The position numbers and the translations under genes are program-made. The notes below the pieces were generated by a model. That model worked only from the letters and a program-made list of their open reading frames with translations, made no database searches and was not told the origin of the DNA. From contig NZ_QPJT01000004.1 of assembly GCF_003337415.1 (NCBI RefSeq), positions 1 to 64,000 on the forward strand: 64,000 bases of DNA, in the 5' to 3' direction. Each line of letters begins with the position of its first letter. Positions within the stretch are counted from its first letter, which is position 1. Source of the stretch: Anaerobacterium chartisolvens (GTDB taxonomy: Bacteria > Bacillota > Clostridia > Acetivibrionales > DSM-27016). Below are positions 26,115 through 41,100 of the stretch, in pieces.

Positions 26115-29100
26115 CTATGGGCGCAGCGAATGCTTGAATGTCATGGTTTTTCTCCCTGTGCATGAGCAGCCCTCACCCTCAAGTATTTGCTCAATGGCTT
26201 TAACATTAAGCCCCTCCGAGCATTCCAAGGTGATATACATTGAGTCCTTGTCATAGTCAACCGATATGAGCAGCTTAGCCAGCAGGTCTCTATCCTCTAT
26301 GTTGTTTTCACTTTCCAGTATAAGCCTCCTTTCCTCTTCCGTTATGGCACCCTGGAAATTGTAGAGAGCAACATTGAAGCACAGGGTATCTATCATAAAG
26401 TATTTCTCCAGAGCCTTTGACAGTCTGGGATACTCTTGCGACAAATTTTCATCATGTATCAGCGTCAGGAAGTTGATGCTGTGGATGCGGCAGAAATCAA
26501 GCAGCCTCGCAAGCTCCTTTTCTACCTCGGCATCGTCCAGCAGGACGGGAATAACATCTAAAAACTCTCCGATGCAGTTATAGTAATCGGTGCCGTTATA
26601 GCTCCTTCCGAAGTTAACTATATACATAGGAATATACTTTTCACCGGTATATTCTCGCAGCAGCCTTGAAACCAGATTATATGCATACACCCATATGTTT
26701 TGCTTTCTATCGTCAAGCGGGATTGATATTTCAACCTCTCTGAACTCCCTGCCAGGTATTTGCTCCAGCTTTTTAAGGAATATTTCGTTGCTACTTCCCC
26801 ACCTGTCGATACTGAACATGTCGAATATTTCCTGCTCGCTCACTCCTACCGGCCCTTTCTTCAGCAGCGACACATAGTCGTCGTACCTCTGCATATTCTG
26901 CACACCGCTGCTTAAAGCTCCGTCGGAGCCATATATGGCGGCGAGTATTTGCCTCTTGATTATTTCGGAGCACATTCCGTCAAAGCCAGAGTGATCAAAG
27001 AACCACATCAGCTTTGTTTCCTTTTTGCTGAGCTTTAAGCAGCATAACCTCCATGTGAGCTTTCCTTCTTCATATTCTCTGTATACCAGATCCGAAAATA
27101 TCCTTTTGATAATTTCGTTCTGTGTTTCGCTGTCATACATTTCAAGGTTTGTATAGGATACGCACTGAGCTAAAATATCGGCCTGCCCCTCAACATCAAA
27201 TTGGCTCCACAGCTCTACATTTATATCCTTTATTGCACAGTGCATCATCTGGTGCTGTTCCACTATATTTGCCAGAATGCTTCGCAGATCCTTCTCGGAT
27301 ACCTCCTCCTCAATGCTGAAGTTAAACCCGCAATAATTGGTTCCAGCCTTGATATGCACCGATTGAACCGCCGTCATTTCAAACTCTGATTTTATGCTGC
27401 TTAAGGAAACCATGTCCGACATCATTGAGGCGGAATTGCAGATATACTGCACTAAATTGTCAATCTGTCCGTCATTTAATTTGATAATTCCTTCTTTTAC
27501 ATCGCCCCCGTCCTTCAGCTTCTGGTTCATTGCCGAAACTACACATGGCTGTACGGCAAGCTCTTCAGCGGTTGCAAAGCTAAAAATGTCGTTTACCAGC
27601 AGCTCAATTCCCGATTCACGGAGCATTTGAGTAAGCTGTATTGCCTTTATAGAGTGCCCGCCCTTTAAGAAGAAGTCATCCTTTACTCCCATATTGGGGT
27701 TGTCCAGTACCGTCCTCATTGCCTCTAAAATCAAACGCTCTGTCTCATTTCTGGGAGCGTCGCAGGCAGCAATCTCGATATTTTCTTCACGGATTTCCGG
27801 CAGCACCCTGCGGTCAATCTTACCGTTATGGGTAAGCTTTAAGCTGTCCATGCGCTTCATTCTGCCCGGAATCATATAGTCGGGAACCTGATTCTCCAAA
27901 ACCGAGCGTATATGCTCGGGGGTGATATGGGAATATTCCTCCCCGCTGACGGTATAATAAGCCGCCATGTACAGGCTTCCTGTTTTGTCCCTGTTGGCTA
28001 TGACCACTACATCCTTAATGCCGTCAATCAGAGCAATGCGCTCCTCTACCTCCCCAAGCTCGATCCTGAAGCCTCTGAGCTTAACCTGAAAGTCTATGCG
28101 CCCTAAGAATATTATATTTCCGTCGGTGGAAAGCAAGGCTCTGTCGCCGGTTCTGTAGACCCTTTCCCTGTTGCCGAATTGAAGGTTTATAAATTTGGAG
28201 TCAGTCATTTCCTTACGGTTTAAATACCCTTTAGCCACACCGCAGCCTCCTATGCAAAGCTCACCGGGGATGTTGGGAGGCATAAGCCTTCCCTTTTCAT
28301 CAAGAATATACAGCGTTGTATTGGATATCGGACGCCCTATGGGAATACTGGTCCACTTGGGATCAAGGTGATTAATGGTATAGAAGGACGCTATTACCGT
28401 GCCCTCCGTCGGACCGTATACATTTACCACATGCCCCGGCCCTAAGCTGTCAATAGCCTTGCGAACATGCTTAAGCGACATTGCCTCTCCACCTATATAC
28501 ATGTTGCGGACGTTTTTAAGTGCCGACACCTTATAGTCCACCAGCATGTTAAATACCGCCGTAACCATTTCACATACGGTAATTTTCTTTTCCTCAAAAA
28601 TCTTAGCCAGCACAGGCATCTCAAAGGACGCCTCATGCGGCACCATGACTAAGCGCGCGCCATTTAGGAATGCACCGAATATATCAAAGACAGATGGGTC
28701 GAAGGTATGGTTAGTCATCTGCAATACCCTGTCGGACGTATCTATCGACACATAATTTGTGTCCATCACGGTACGGATTACGCTCTTGTGGCATATTACC
28801 GCTCCTTTGGGCGTTCCTGTCGAGCCCGACGTAAATATAATATAAGCCTCATCCTCACCGCATAGATCTCCCGGTGTATGGACACACTCAATCCCCGTCT
28901 CTTTAAAAGCATCCAGCTCTGCACCCTCTTTATCGAGAAGCAGGCATTCCACAGGAGGATCAATCCTTGCCACATGATGCGAGTATGTCAGCAGCAGCTT
29001 AGCTTCTCCATCCTTTACCATGAAGCTGGCCCTTTCGTCGGGGTATTCATGGTCTATAGGGATATAAACGGCCCCGCATTTTAATATTCCAAGTATACTG

Positions 29101-32100
29101 ATTATCTGCTTCGGCCCTCTTTCAATAAATATCGCAACCTTATCGCCCTTCCCTACATTTTTACCGGCTATTTTTTCAGCAAGCTGGTTTGCCAGGCTGT
29201 TCAACTGCTTATAGGTATAGGCCTCCTCCTCAAATTCCAGAGCAATATTATCTCCATGATCTCTTACGATATTTTCGAATATTTGTATGGTGCTTTTCTC
29301 TATGGGAGCGTTGGAGGGAGTATTGTTTATTTCGTTAAACAGCCAGTCCTCCTCCTCGGGAGTTACAATTGAAATATCCAACAACAAGCTTTCTCTGTTT
29401 TCCATAATAATCTTAAGCATATTTGAAAAGCGTTTGGCAAAGAGCCTTATGCTCTCTTCCTTGAACAGCTCGGTTGAGTATTCAAGCTCAATTCCGTATT
29501 GTCCATCCTTTTCAATAACGGTGAATTGAATATTATATTTGGTGTCTATGGTTTCGGGCACCACAGGCGTTAACGCCAGTCCGTCTATTTCCAGCTCATC
29601 CGTGCCCATATTCACATAATTCAGCACCACACTGAACAACGGGTTGTTTGACAGCCCCTTATCAAGGTTCAGCCTTTCAATCAGAATGTCAAACTGACAG
29701 TCCTGATTCTCAAAGGCCATTACCATTTTATTTTTTATGTACTCCAAATACTGTCCTATTGTCAAATTCTCGTCAATCTGAGAACGCACCGGCAGAAGGT
29801 TTACAAACATGCCTACAATGCTGTTCAGAGAGGAATTTCTCCTTCCCGCCACGCCGGTTCCCACAACAATATCCGTCTGTGCGGTGTATTTCCACAGCAA
29901 CAATTTAAACGAGGCCATCATGAGCATGTACGGAGTAATATGGCAGTCCTTAACAAAGGCGTTTATGTCCCTGCTGCCCTCCATACCCAATTCAAGGCTC
30001 ATTACCCTGCCCTTATGCGAAGTGTTCTGAGGGCTCTGGAAATCAGTGTACATACCTAATGCAGGCGCCTCACCGTCAAACTCATTCATCCAGTATGAGA
30101 GCTGCTTCTCCATTTGCCCGTTTTTCAGCATTTTATTCTGCCACGCCGCAAAGTCAATATAGCGTATATCATTTGGCGGCAGAACTCCGCCCGAATAAAT
30201 AACGGAAAATTCCTTCAGTAGTATGCCTATGGAGCTTTGATCAGAGATAATATGGTGCATGTCGATGATCAAATAGTGCTTTTTGTCTCCTGCACTGATG
30301 ACCTTAACCCGTATCAGCGGCGCTTTTGTTAAATCAAACGGCTTGATTGATTTGTTGATTTCCTCAAAAATATCCTCCTGCCGTGCTTGTGCAAATTCCA
30401 CCACCTGCGGAGCTTCCTCCGAAATATATTGCACAACTTGACCGTCTGCAAGCCCGAAGTATGTCCTGAAGGATTCATGCCTCTTTACAAAGGTTGAAAA
30501 GGTATGCTTAAGCCTTTCGCGGTCCAGTACTCCTTCCATGAGGTAAACGCTGGCAAGATTGTATGCCACAGCATCCTTATCAAGCTGGTTTACCGCAAAC
30601 ATGCGCTTCTGTGCGGAGGAGGTTTCATAATACGGCCGCTCCTCCAAAGCCTCAATCCCATCGACCTCAAGGCAATCGGTATTTTCCTCCCTATGCTCAT
30701 ACAGCCACCTTGCAATATCCCCAAAATGAGAATTTCCGAATATCTCGGCAACGGGAATATTGATTCCCGTCCTTTTCTGTATCAGAGAGGCCATAAGTAT
30801 TGTGCTTAATGAATCGCCTCCAAGGTCAAAGAAATCGTCACATTCACCGACTGTCTTTATTCCTAAAACCTCATTCCATATTTCCGCCAGCCTATTATTA
30901 ACATCCTCTAAGCTGGTTAACTGTCTTTCAGCCTTTTCCGATGCATTTTCCTTGTCCCGTGCGTTTAAAATATTACCGGGTACAACATCGCTGTCAAACT
31001 CAATTCTGTCAAATACGTAGCCCGGAAGCGGAATACGCGCTCTCGTCTCCGAAGAGTTTACCTCATTCCAGTCAATACTGCAGCCGCTGCACCACAGCAT
31101 ACCCAATGTACCGTAAATGTCCTTAAGCTCCAGCTCTTCCCCGTTCATTGCCGGAATAACACTGTCCGCTTGCAGCAGCTCCTCATCCGTTTCCTTTAAG
31201 CTTGCACCCATATTGACGACAATTGTTAGATCCAATTCCTCTTTTAATTGTCGGCTGATACTGTCAACCACCGGCACATGTGATTCTCTGCCGGTGTATT
31301 CAGGCCATTCCCCTCCGGCGGAGTCCCTTCCGCAGCCCCCGCGTATTAAGCCTACCGCATCCTCTAGGCCTATTGCATTTACAGCCGCAAGGCCGCTTAG
31401 CTTACCTATTCCCCTTCCATAGATAACCTCCGGCTGTACCCCTAAGCCTTTTAAGGTCATGGTTAATGCATAATTAACGGCAAACACCGCAATATCCCTT
31501 TGGAAGGAGTCGGCAGCCCCTCTGCCCGTCAGTATATTCTCAACAGAGGTATATTCGTCCCGCTTCAATTCATTCAGCACAGCGCGCACATATTTTTCAA
31601 AGCTTGTCGAAATGCTGCATGGCCGCTCTGCCTTGTACAGGCTGCTTCCCACCCTTTGGCATATTTTTTTGCTGTCTTGCAGTACAAACACTATTGTTTT
31701 CCGGCCTTCCTTTACCCTGCGGCCTCTATCCTTTATGAATTCGTGCAATAAGCTGTCATTATCCATCTGTTTTCCCGTAACAAGGGCTTTCCTGTACTCA
31801 AAGCTTCCGCGCCCCACCTGCAGTGTCCATGCTGCATCGGACAGGTTAAGCTCCTTATGTCCCGCAATATAGCTTATGACTCTTTCGGAAGTGTTTATAA
31901 GGGCACTCTCACTTCTGGCGGAGAACAGTAAAATATTGACCTCGGAAGGCTGATTGGACTTCTGCGCCTTTGGAGCCTCCTCAACAATGACATGGGCATT
32001 TGTTCCCCCTATTCCGAAGGAGCTTACCGCCGCCCTTACCGTTCCGGCATCCAATTGCTTTGGAGAGGAGTTAATATAAAACGGGCTGCCCGCGATATCT

Positions 32101-35100
32101 ATTTTAGGATTTATGCCTCTAAAATTAATCATTGGGGGAATCATACGGTTTTTTACAACCAGTGCCGCCTTAATAAAACCTGCGACCCCTGCCGCTGTGT
32201 CCAAATGCCCTATGTTTGCCTTGATTGAGCCTATGGCGCAATATCCTCTCCTCTGCGTGCCCCATGCCTGCTTCAGAGCTTCAATTTCTATAGGATCTCC
32301 AAGCGCAGTACCTGTTCCGTGAGCCTCAACATACTGTATATCCTCGGAGCTGATTTTTGCTCTTTTAAGTGCCTTTTCTATTACATCGCGCTGTCCCGCA
32401 ATGCTTGGCGCCGTAAACCCTATCTTCTCTCTGCCGTCGTTGTTAATGGCGGAACCCTTTATTACGGCGTAGATATGGTCATTGTCCCGCAGAGCCCTAT
32501 CCAGTTTCTTTAAAACAACCACAGCACAGCCGTTGCCGGATACCGTTCCCGATGCCTCATCGGAAAACGGCCTGCAATGTCCGTCCCTTGAATAAATCAT
32601 CCCTTCATGCCATAAATAGCCTTCCTTGCGGGGATATGATATTGAGACGGCACCGGCGACGGCAATATCGGTTTCGCCGCTTTGCAGGTATTTTACCGCT
32701 TGGTGTATAGCCACAAGCGAAGTGGAACATGCCGTCTGGACATTCACACTGGGGCCTCTTAGATTAAGCTTATACGACACCTTTGTTGTAACAAAGTCCT
32801 TGTCATTTAATGTAAGCAGCTCAAAAGCGTTCATTGAGTCGGTATTGCCGCTTAAAAAGCTCGTTATCCACGGCACATTGGAGCCGCTTCCGGCAAACAG
32901 CCCTATCCTTCCGGGATAGTCGAAGGAATTGTAGCCCGCATCCTCAAGAGCATTCCATACACACATATGCAGCAAGCGTATCTGCGGGTCGGTGGTGTTT
33001 GCCTCTTTCATTGTGAAGTTGAAGAAGTCGGCATCAAAGTATTCCGCTCCCTCCAAATAGCCCTTTGCATTCACATAGCGGGGATCACTCATCTCCTCCT
33101 TCGTTATTCCCGAAGCTGCAAGCTCCTCGTCAGAGAATGGCCTTACCGACTCGTTTGCCGCGACGATATTCTCCCATAAATTGTCTATATCTTGGGCTCC
33201 GGGGAACCGTCCGTACATACCTATTACAGCTATATCACCGTCGTCATCCGGCCCTATTGCTTCCTCGTGTGCCAGTAGCGGGCTGTTTTCATCAATTTTA
33301 AACGATTTTGCCAGCAGCTCCACCGTGGGGTTTTCAAACAGCTGCATTAACGGCACTGTATATCCCAATAATTCATTCAGCCTATTATTTACCAGCATAA
33401 GTCCAAAGGAGTTTCCTCCTATATCAAAGAAATTATCCCTTACTGTGATATGTGAAACATTTAAGACATCTTTCCATATTGCTATTATTTCTTTTTCTAT
33501 TACCCTCATAGGCATTGCCGACGCCTTATTTTCTATGACCTGATCGTCCTCCGGCAAAACAAGCGCCTGCTTATTCACCTTTCCATTGGGGAGCAGAGGC
33601 ATTTTGTCCAGCTTTAATATATATGCCGGCATCATATAATCAGGCAGCTTTTTTTGCAGCCGTTCCTTTAACTGCCCGTTTATGCCACCTTCGGCATCAC
33701 TTTCTTCCTTAACACAATAAAACAGAGCCAGCCGCGTATTTCCGTTATCACTGTGAAATGCCTTCACTACGGCGTATGAAACATTGCCCTCCTGCATGGC
33801 TGTATTTTCAATTTCACTTAGTTCTATGCGGTAGCCCCGGATTTTGACCTGAGCGTCAAGCCTCCCCATAAGCTCAATCTCACCGCTTGGAAGCATACGC
33901 GCACGGTCGCCTGTTTTATAAATGAGTATGTCTTCGTTTTGCTGTAATTTTGTAAACTTAAGCGCTGTCTCATCCGGGCGGTTTATATACCCTCCCGACA
34001 CACCGCGCCCTGCAATACAAAGCTCTCCATATACGCCTATGGGCTGCATCAGGCCCTTTTCGTTTATTATAAACAATTGCGTGTTAGCAATAGCACTGCC
34101 GACAGTTACCGTTCTTGCCTCGGTCAAATCCTTAACCGTTGCCGTTACAGTTGTTTCTGTCGGTCCATACATGTTATAGAGAACAGCCCTTGTGTTTTTC
34201 TGCAAGTATTTCATAAGTGACACAGGGTAAGTCTCTCCGCCTCCCACAATCATTTTAAGCCTGCTTAAGGCATCGCTGAAGCGAGGATTTTCCACCATGG
34301 CCCTCAGTCTTAACACAGGGCTCTGGATATGTGTCACCCCATATTGCACGATCTTGCCGGCAAGCAAATTGGAATCCAGATATTCCGTTTCATCGGCCAT
34401 ATAAATTGAGTGCCCGGTGCAAAGCGGAAGGATAGATTCAAACACAAATATGTCAAAGGAAGGGGTTGCTATGCAAGCTATCCTGTCATCCTCAGCGGCA
34501 AAAATATTTCTGTTTATATGGTCGCTGATAAGATTAATCACGCCCTCCTGCCTCACCATTACGCCCTTTGGCATCCCGGTAGATCCGGAGGTGAATATTA
34601 CATAAGCCAGACTTTCCCTGCTCCCGCGCCTTGGCGGATTGGAAAGGCTTCCGCTTGGGCTTTTAAGGCTTTCCAGCTCAACAAAGCCGCCCTCAAACCC
34701 AAAGCAGGTACGGTATTTCTGAGGAGCTATAAGCACCCTTAGCCTGCTCTCCGATATCATATAGGAAATCCTGTCCTCCGGGAAGCCTGGATCAATTGCG
34801 GCATATGCCCCTCCCGCCTTCAATATGCCCAGCATTGCTATAAGCAGGCTTTCATCCCTTTGGGGAACAATTCCGACGACGGTATCCTTATCCACACCGA
34901 GCTCAATAAGCCTCCAGGCCAGACAATTTGCCTGCTCATTCAAGCAGCGGTATGTGATCTCACGGCCATCTGAAAGAATTACCGCAGCCTTGTCCGGCAA
35001 TACCTCCGCATTCCTTTCAAACATTTCCTGAATAACAACCTCTTCATCTATTTCAAGCCTTGTCCGTTCAAGCTGGCTGAGAATAAAATCCCTGTCCCAT

Positions 35101-38100
35101 TCAGTCAGCATGTCGATTTTGCCGAGCTCAACATCCTGATTTTCAGTTATGGCATATAATATTTTTTTATAGTGCCCCGCCATTCTTTCAATAGTTTCTT
35201 TTTTGAACAGTCCCGAGGAATAATCAATAAAGCACTCTAAGCCCCGTCCCTTATCCTCGTTGCAGGTAAGCAGCAGGTCAAGCGACGCCGATTCAATATG
35301 CATCTGGCATGGTGTGAACCTAAAGCCCTCAATCTCCAAGTCATACAGCTCCATATTGTGATAATCAAACGAAACATCAAACACGGCGTTGCGGTTAAGC
35401 TCTCTCTTGACATTTAAGTGTTCTACCAGAGCATCAAACTGGTAATCCTGATTTTTCAGCGCCTCTATGGTGTTTTCCTTTACCTCGCCCAAAAATTCGC
35501 TGTATTTTTTATCAAGCTCCGGGTAATTTTTTATAGCAAGCATATTTACAAACATGCCTACCGTTTCACGGATTTCATCCCGCGTTCTTCCCGATACCGG
35601 GGTGCCCACTATTATCTCCTCCTGCCCCGAATACCTTGCAAGCAATATATACCATGCACTGAGCATAGTCATGAAATTAGTGGCTCCATGCCTGCGGGAC
35701 AGCGCGGTAATTTTTTCTGCCAATTCACTTTCAATGCCAAACCCAAGCCTTCCACCCGCAAAATCCGATATATGTGGCCTTTCAAAATCAGCAGGCAGCT
35801 CAAGCACCGGGAGTTCTCCCTTTAAATGCTCCAGCCAGAACTCCTGCTGCTTTTTCATGGCCTCCGACTTTAAGAAGCTGTTTTGCCATATCGCATAGTC
35901 CTTATAGTGTATTGGGAGCGGCTCCAGTTCCCCAAAATAAAGCGCGTTAAAATCGCGGCTCAAAATTTCAACAGCCGTGCCGTCAGCAATAATGTGGTGT
36001 ATATCAAATAATAAAAGCTGTCTGTTTTCTCCTGTTTTCACAAGCTCCATCCTAAAAAGAGGAGCCTGTGATAAATCAAACGGTCTGATAAAGTCCTTTG
36101 AAATTCCGTGCAGATCCTCATCACACTCATACCTGCGCTCCGAATAGGCAATTGGCAGCTCTGTTATCTCATTCAGCTTCTGAACAAGCTGTCCGTCAAC
36201 GATATTAAAGGAGGTTCTGAGGGCTTCATGCCTTTCCATAAGCTTCCTTACAGCGGCCTCCATTCTGTCCTTCTTCCAGTCTCCTTCTATAAGCGTAGCC
36301 GAAGGAAGGTTGTAGACAAGAGTATTTTTGTCCATAAGGTAGAAGGTATACATCCTCTTCTGTGAGGAAGAGAGAGGATAATGATGCGCCTTTTGGGCAG
36401 GCTTAATTGCCATGCCGATTTCAAAGCCGGTATTATTGTTGAGGATAAATTCTGCCAATCTCTTTGGCGTTGTCTGCTTAAAAATGTCCCGTATTTCAAC
36501 CTTTATGCCGAGCATCCTTTTTAATACCGAACCAAGGCTGACAGCCTTCAAGGAGTCGCCGCCAATATCAAAGAAATCCTGGCCGCCTTCTATGGTGTCA
36601 AATCCGAAAACCGTCTTATAAGCTTCAATAACGGCATTTTCCACCTCATTTATATCGCCCAGTTCTGCTGACATTGGCACCTCAGGCTTCATATGTCCAT
36701 ATGCGCTATGCCCATGTTTGGGAGCTGCCTCCTCATGCCATGAATCAAGCACCGTATCAATCGGGAAATGTACCCTGTCAAACGCATATGCGGGCAGAGA
36801 TACACGCTTTCGCACACATTCTCCCTTAAGAGCATACCAGTCTATGTCGAGGCCCGCCTCCCAAAGCTGTCCCAGCTTTTTGCCTATATATTCCACATCA
36901 TTTTCATCCTCTCTGATGTGGCGTATAAGATTTATAAAGCGGTGCCCATGGTCCTTAGCCTCATGCTGTCTGGCGAATGAGCACAGCGTATTTCCGGCAC
37001 CCGCCTCTACAAAAACAGCATCTGTGTCCTTTAATACCTCCGCCAGACCCCCTTTAAAGTTAACAGCGTTGGATATATGCGATGCCCAGTACCTGGGCTG
37101 CGTCATTTCATTTTCCCCGATCCATGTACCGCTGAGGTTAGAAATAATCGGTATCGTGGGCTCATTTATTTTATATTCCGTCAATTTATCATGGAATTGT
37201 CTCGCCGCCGCCTCCATCATAGGAGTATGGAAGGCATGGGAGGTTCTTACTCTCGCAGTCTTTATCCCAAGCTTATTCAATTTTTCTTCAAACCGTTCAA
37301 TTGCCTCCTTGCTGCCTGCCGCCACACAATTATTTGTTGTGTTCTCCAAAGCCAGCCATACATCGGCATCCAGCTCCCTTTTCACTACAGATGCATCGGT
37401 CATAACGGCAAGCATTGTACCCGGCTGCTGTCTTTGCATTATACTGCCCCTGTACCTTACTATCCGTACCGCATCAGACAGCTCAAACACACCGGCAACG
37501 GCGGCTGCCGTGACCTCACCGATGCTGTGTCCAATCATTCCCGCCGGATTTATACCCAATTCCATCATTGTTTTAGCAAGAGCATAACCGGTAGCAAATA
37601 TTGCAAACTGCGTATATTCAGTCTGATTAATTTTTTGCGGGTCTTCACTGCCATACATTATTTCTATGAATTCTCCGCGTTCCTCTTCCTCCAGCATGTC
37701 CAAAACCCTGTCTATATGCCGCTTAAAAATACCCGAAAGCCCACTGTGGTCTTCCGAGAGATAAAGCCCGCGCCCCATGCCCTGATACTGGCTTCCCTGC
37801 CCCGAGAACATAAAATAAATATTCCTTTTTCCAGTCTTAGCCTCATACACAGTAGCTCCATCCAGTTCTTCAAGCACCTTTTTGGGGTTCTCAAGGAGCT
37901 TTTCATTAATAACCAGAGACTTTCTGTATTTAAACGGCTTTCGTCCTATCTGAAGCGTCCACGCCGCATCGGACAGGTTTATATGAGGATTTTGCGCAAG
38001 ATGCCTTACAATATCCTGTGAGGTTTGGGAAAGAGAGCTTACGCTCTTGGCCGAGAACACCAAAAGGTTTGTCCTTTCGGCAGGACTGCTTTCCTCTGAG

Positions 38101-41100
38101 AGCGGCGCCTCCTCCAAAATCATGTGGGCATTTGTCCCACCCACTCCAAAGGAGTTTATCCCAGCGCGCAGCAATCCTCCGGACGCACCTGCATCCTTCC
38201 ACTCACAGCCATGCGGTTTTACGATAAACGGTGTGTTTTCAAAGTCAATTTTGGGATTGGGTGTTTGGTAATTGACCGTTCCCGGAATATATTTATGCTT
38301 TAAGCTAAGAGCTACCTTTATTAAGCCCGCAATCCCTGCCGCCGTGTCGGCGTGTCCTATATTTCCTTTTAATGATCCCAGCACGCAGAACTGCTTCCTG
38401 TCTGAAGCAAATGCGTTTGTAAGTGAATTTACCTCTATAGGATCGCCAAGAGATGTGCCCGTGCCATGAGCCTCAACATAGCTTACCGTTTCGGGATCTA
38501 TCCCCGCGGTACGGTAAGCCTGCCTGACTACATCCACCTGACCGTCTATACTTGGAGCTACAAACCCAACCTTTTGCTTCCCGTCATTGTTGATGGCGGA
38601 GCCTTTAATAACGGCATAAATATTATCTCCGTCTCTTAGGGCATCATCCAGCCTTTTCAGAACAACCAGCCCCATTCCGTTTGAAAAAACCGTTCCCTCC
38701 GCTTTTGCGTCAAAGGGGCGGCAGTGGCCGTCAGGAGAAAACATCATGCCCTCTTCATAAAAATACCCGCCCTCATTCGGAAGCTCAACGGTTACCCCTC
38801 CTGCCACAGCCATGTCACATTCGCCTAAAATCAGAGACTGACAGGATATATGAGGTGTAACCAGAGTGGTTGAGCACCCCGTAAGCGCAGAAAACGCAGG
38901 CCCCTTAGTGTCAAGCTTGTATGCTATTCTGGTTGCCAGAAAGTGATTTGTGCTGAGAGTAAAGGCTTGATACTTGTCACTGAAATCACTTCCTCCGAAC
39001 AGAACCCTTTTATACCATTCAAAATCATCCGATCCTCCTAAGAATATGCCGATTCTCGATGTGTCGGAGCCGGGATAATATCCCGCATCCTCAAGAGCCC
39101 GCCATGCTCCCTGATATAAAATCCGAAGCTGGGGGGACATCATTTGCACCTCACCCGGAGTATACTCAAAGAATTGCGGATCAAAATAATCTATTCCGTC
39201 TATACGGCCTTTCGCCTTGACATAGTTTGGAGAGCTTATTGTATCCGGGCTTATTCCAAGCCCTTGCAGCTCATCGTCACTATAGAAATGTATGCATTCC
39301 CTTTCACTCTTTAGGTTATCCCAGAACTCACCTATGCTTTCCGCTCCCGGTACATGCACCGACAATCCGATGACAGCAATATCCCTGCGCGCAATATCTC
39401 CCGGTTTTTTGAAGTACTCCTCTCTGTTGGCTATTGCCTCCTCCTCATCTGCTGAAAAGTGCTCCGCCAAGAGGCGTACGGTAGGCATCCTGAAAAGCAG
39501 CGTTACGGGGAAATCCTTATTCAAAGCCTTTTTAAGCTTATTATGCATCTGTATAAGAGATAATGAATTTCCTCCTATTTCAAAGAAAATATCATCCACT
39601 CCAACGTCAGGCACAGCCAGAACCTCTTTCCATACTCCGGCTATTCTCATCTCAGTATCGGTGCTGGGAGCAGTATATTCCGAGGCTATATTTTTAAGAT
39701 ATTCCCTGTCCGATATAAGAATATTTCTGTTGACCTTACCGCTGTTATTTAGCGGCAGCTCCTTTTTATGTATAAAAAACGACGGAATCATATATGCCGG
39801 GAGTGAATGTGCCAGATATTCCTTAAGCCTTGCCGGAGGTATTTCGGCGTCTGAAAGATAATACGCGCAAAGATTGTCAGGTCTGCCCGGCTCCTTCTTG
39901 ACAACAACCACAGCCTGAACAATACCCTCGTATCCGGCAAGCACATTTTCAATTTCACCCAATTCCATGCGGACACCCCGCAGTTTCACCTGAAAATCCA
40001 GCCGTCCCAAAAATTCCATAGCTCCCCCGGGAAGCCAGCGCGCCAAGTCCCCCGTACGGTACATATACCTGTAGTGCCCCGCATCAACACCCTCTCTGAA
40101 AAAAGGATTCGGTATAAATTTCTGCTTTGTCAGTTCCTCCTGGTTTAAGTACCCGCGAGCCAAGCCCGCACCGCTTAGGCAAAGCTCTCCCGGAATTCCC
40201 ACCGGCTGCAGCTTATTGTCCTCCACCACATACAACCGGGTTTCGTTAAGCGGCTTCCCGATGGGGACATTTGCCGCATGGGTGGAATCGTTCAATGAGC
40301 AGGTAGAGGCCCATATTGAGCATTCGGTGGGCCCATATACGTTTTCCAGCCTGACACCTGTTTTAAGAGAATTAAACTTATGTACAATATCGGGAGTGAC
40401 CGCCTCTCCTCCTATAAATATCCACTTTAAAGGATTCAGCCTTTTAATATTGGATTCCTTATCAAAGACCTCCAAAAACAGCCTGAACATAGAAGGAACG
40501 AAATTGATGTGCGTTATTCTGTGCTTTTCAATTTCGTTCAATATCAAATCTGTATTCATTTCTCCGCCCGGCTCTAAAATAAGCAGGCTCCCCTCGCCCA
40601 TAAACCATCCGAACAGCTCCGTCACGGAAACATCAAAGGTGTATGCGGTTTTCAGCAAAAAGATATCGTTCTCCTTCAGTGGGAAGCGTCTTTCCAAATC
40701 CAGCAGGGTATTAACTATACTGTGGTTTTCCAGCATTACTCCCTTGGGCTTGCCCGTTGAACCCGAGGTATACATAATATACGCCAGACTGAAGGGGTCG
40801 CACTCTTCCGGCAGATTGCTGCTGTCGCCTGTATAGGTATCTGGATCATCAACAAAAATAACACTGACGTTGTCCGGCTTTTCCCCGTCTAAGCTGCGCG
40901 AGGTTATTAACAAAGAAATTCCGGCATCCCCTACAATAAACTCTTTCCTTGCCATAGGATACGAGGCATCTATTGGCACATAAGCACAGCCTGCCTTAAG
41001 AACAGCTAAAATGGTTATAACCATGTCCCTTGAACGCGCAAGCTGTACGCCCACCGCCATGTTATTTTTTCCTTTGAAATCCATAATCCTTTTAGCCAGT

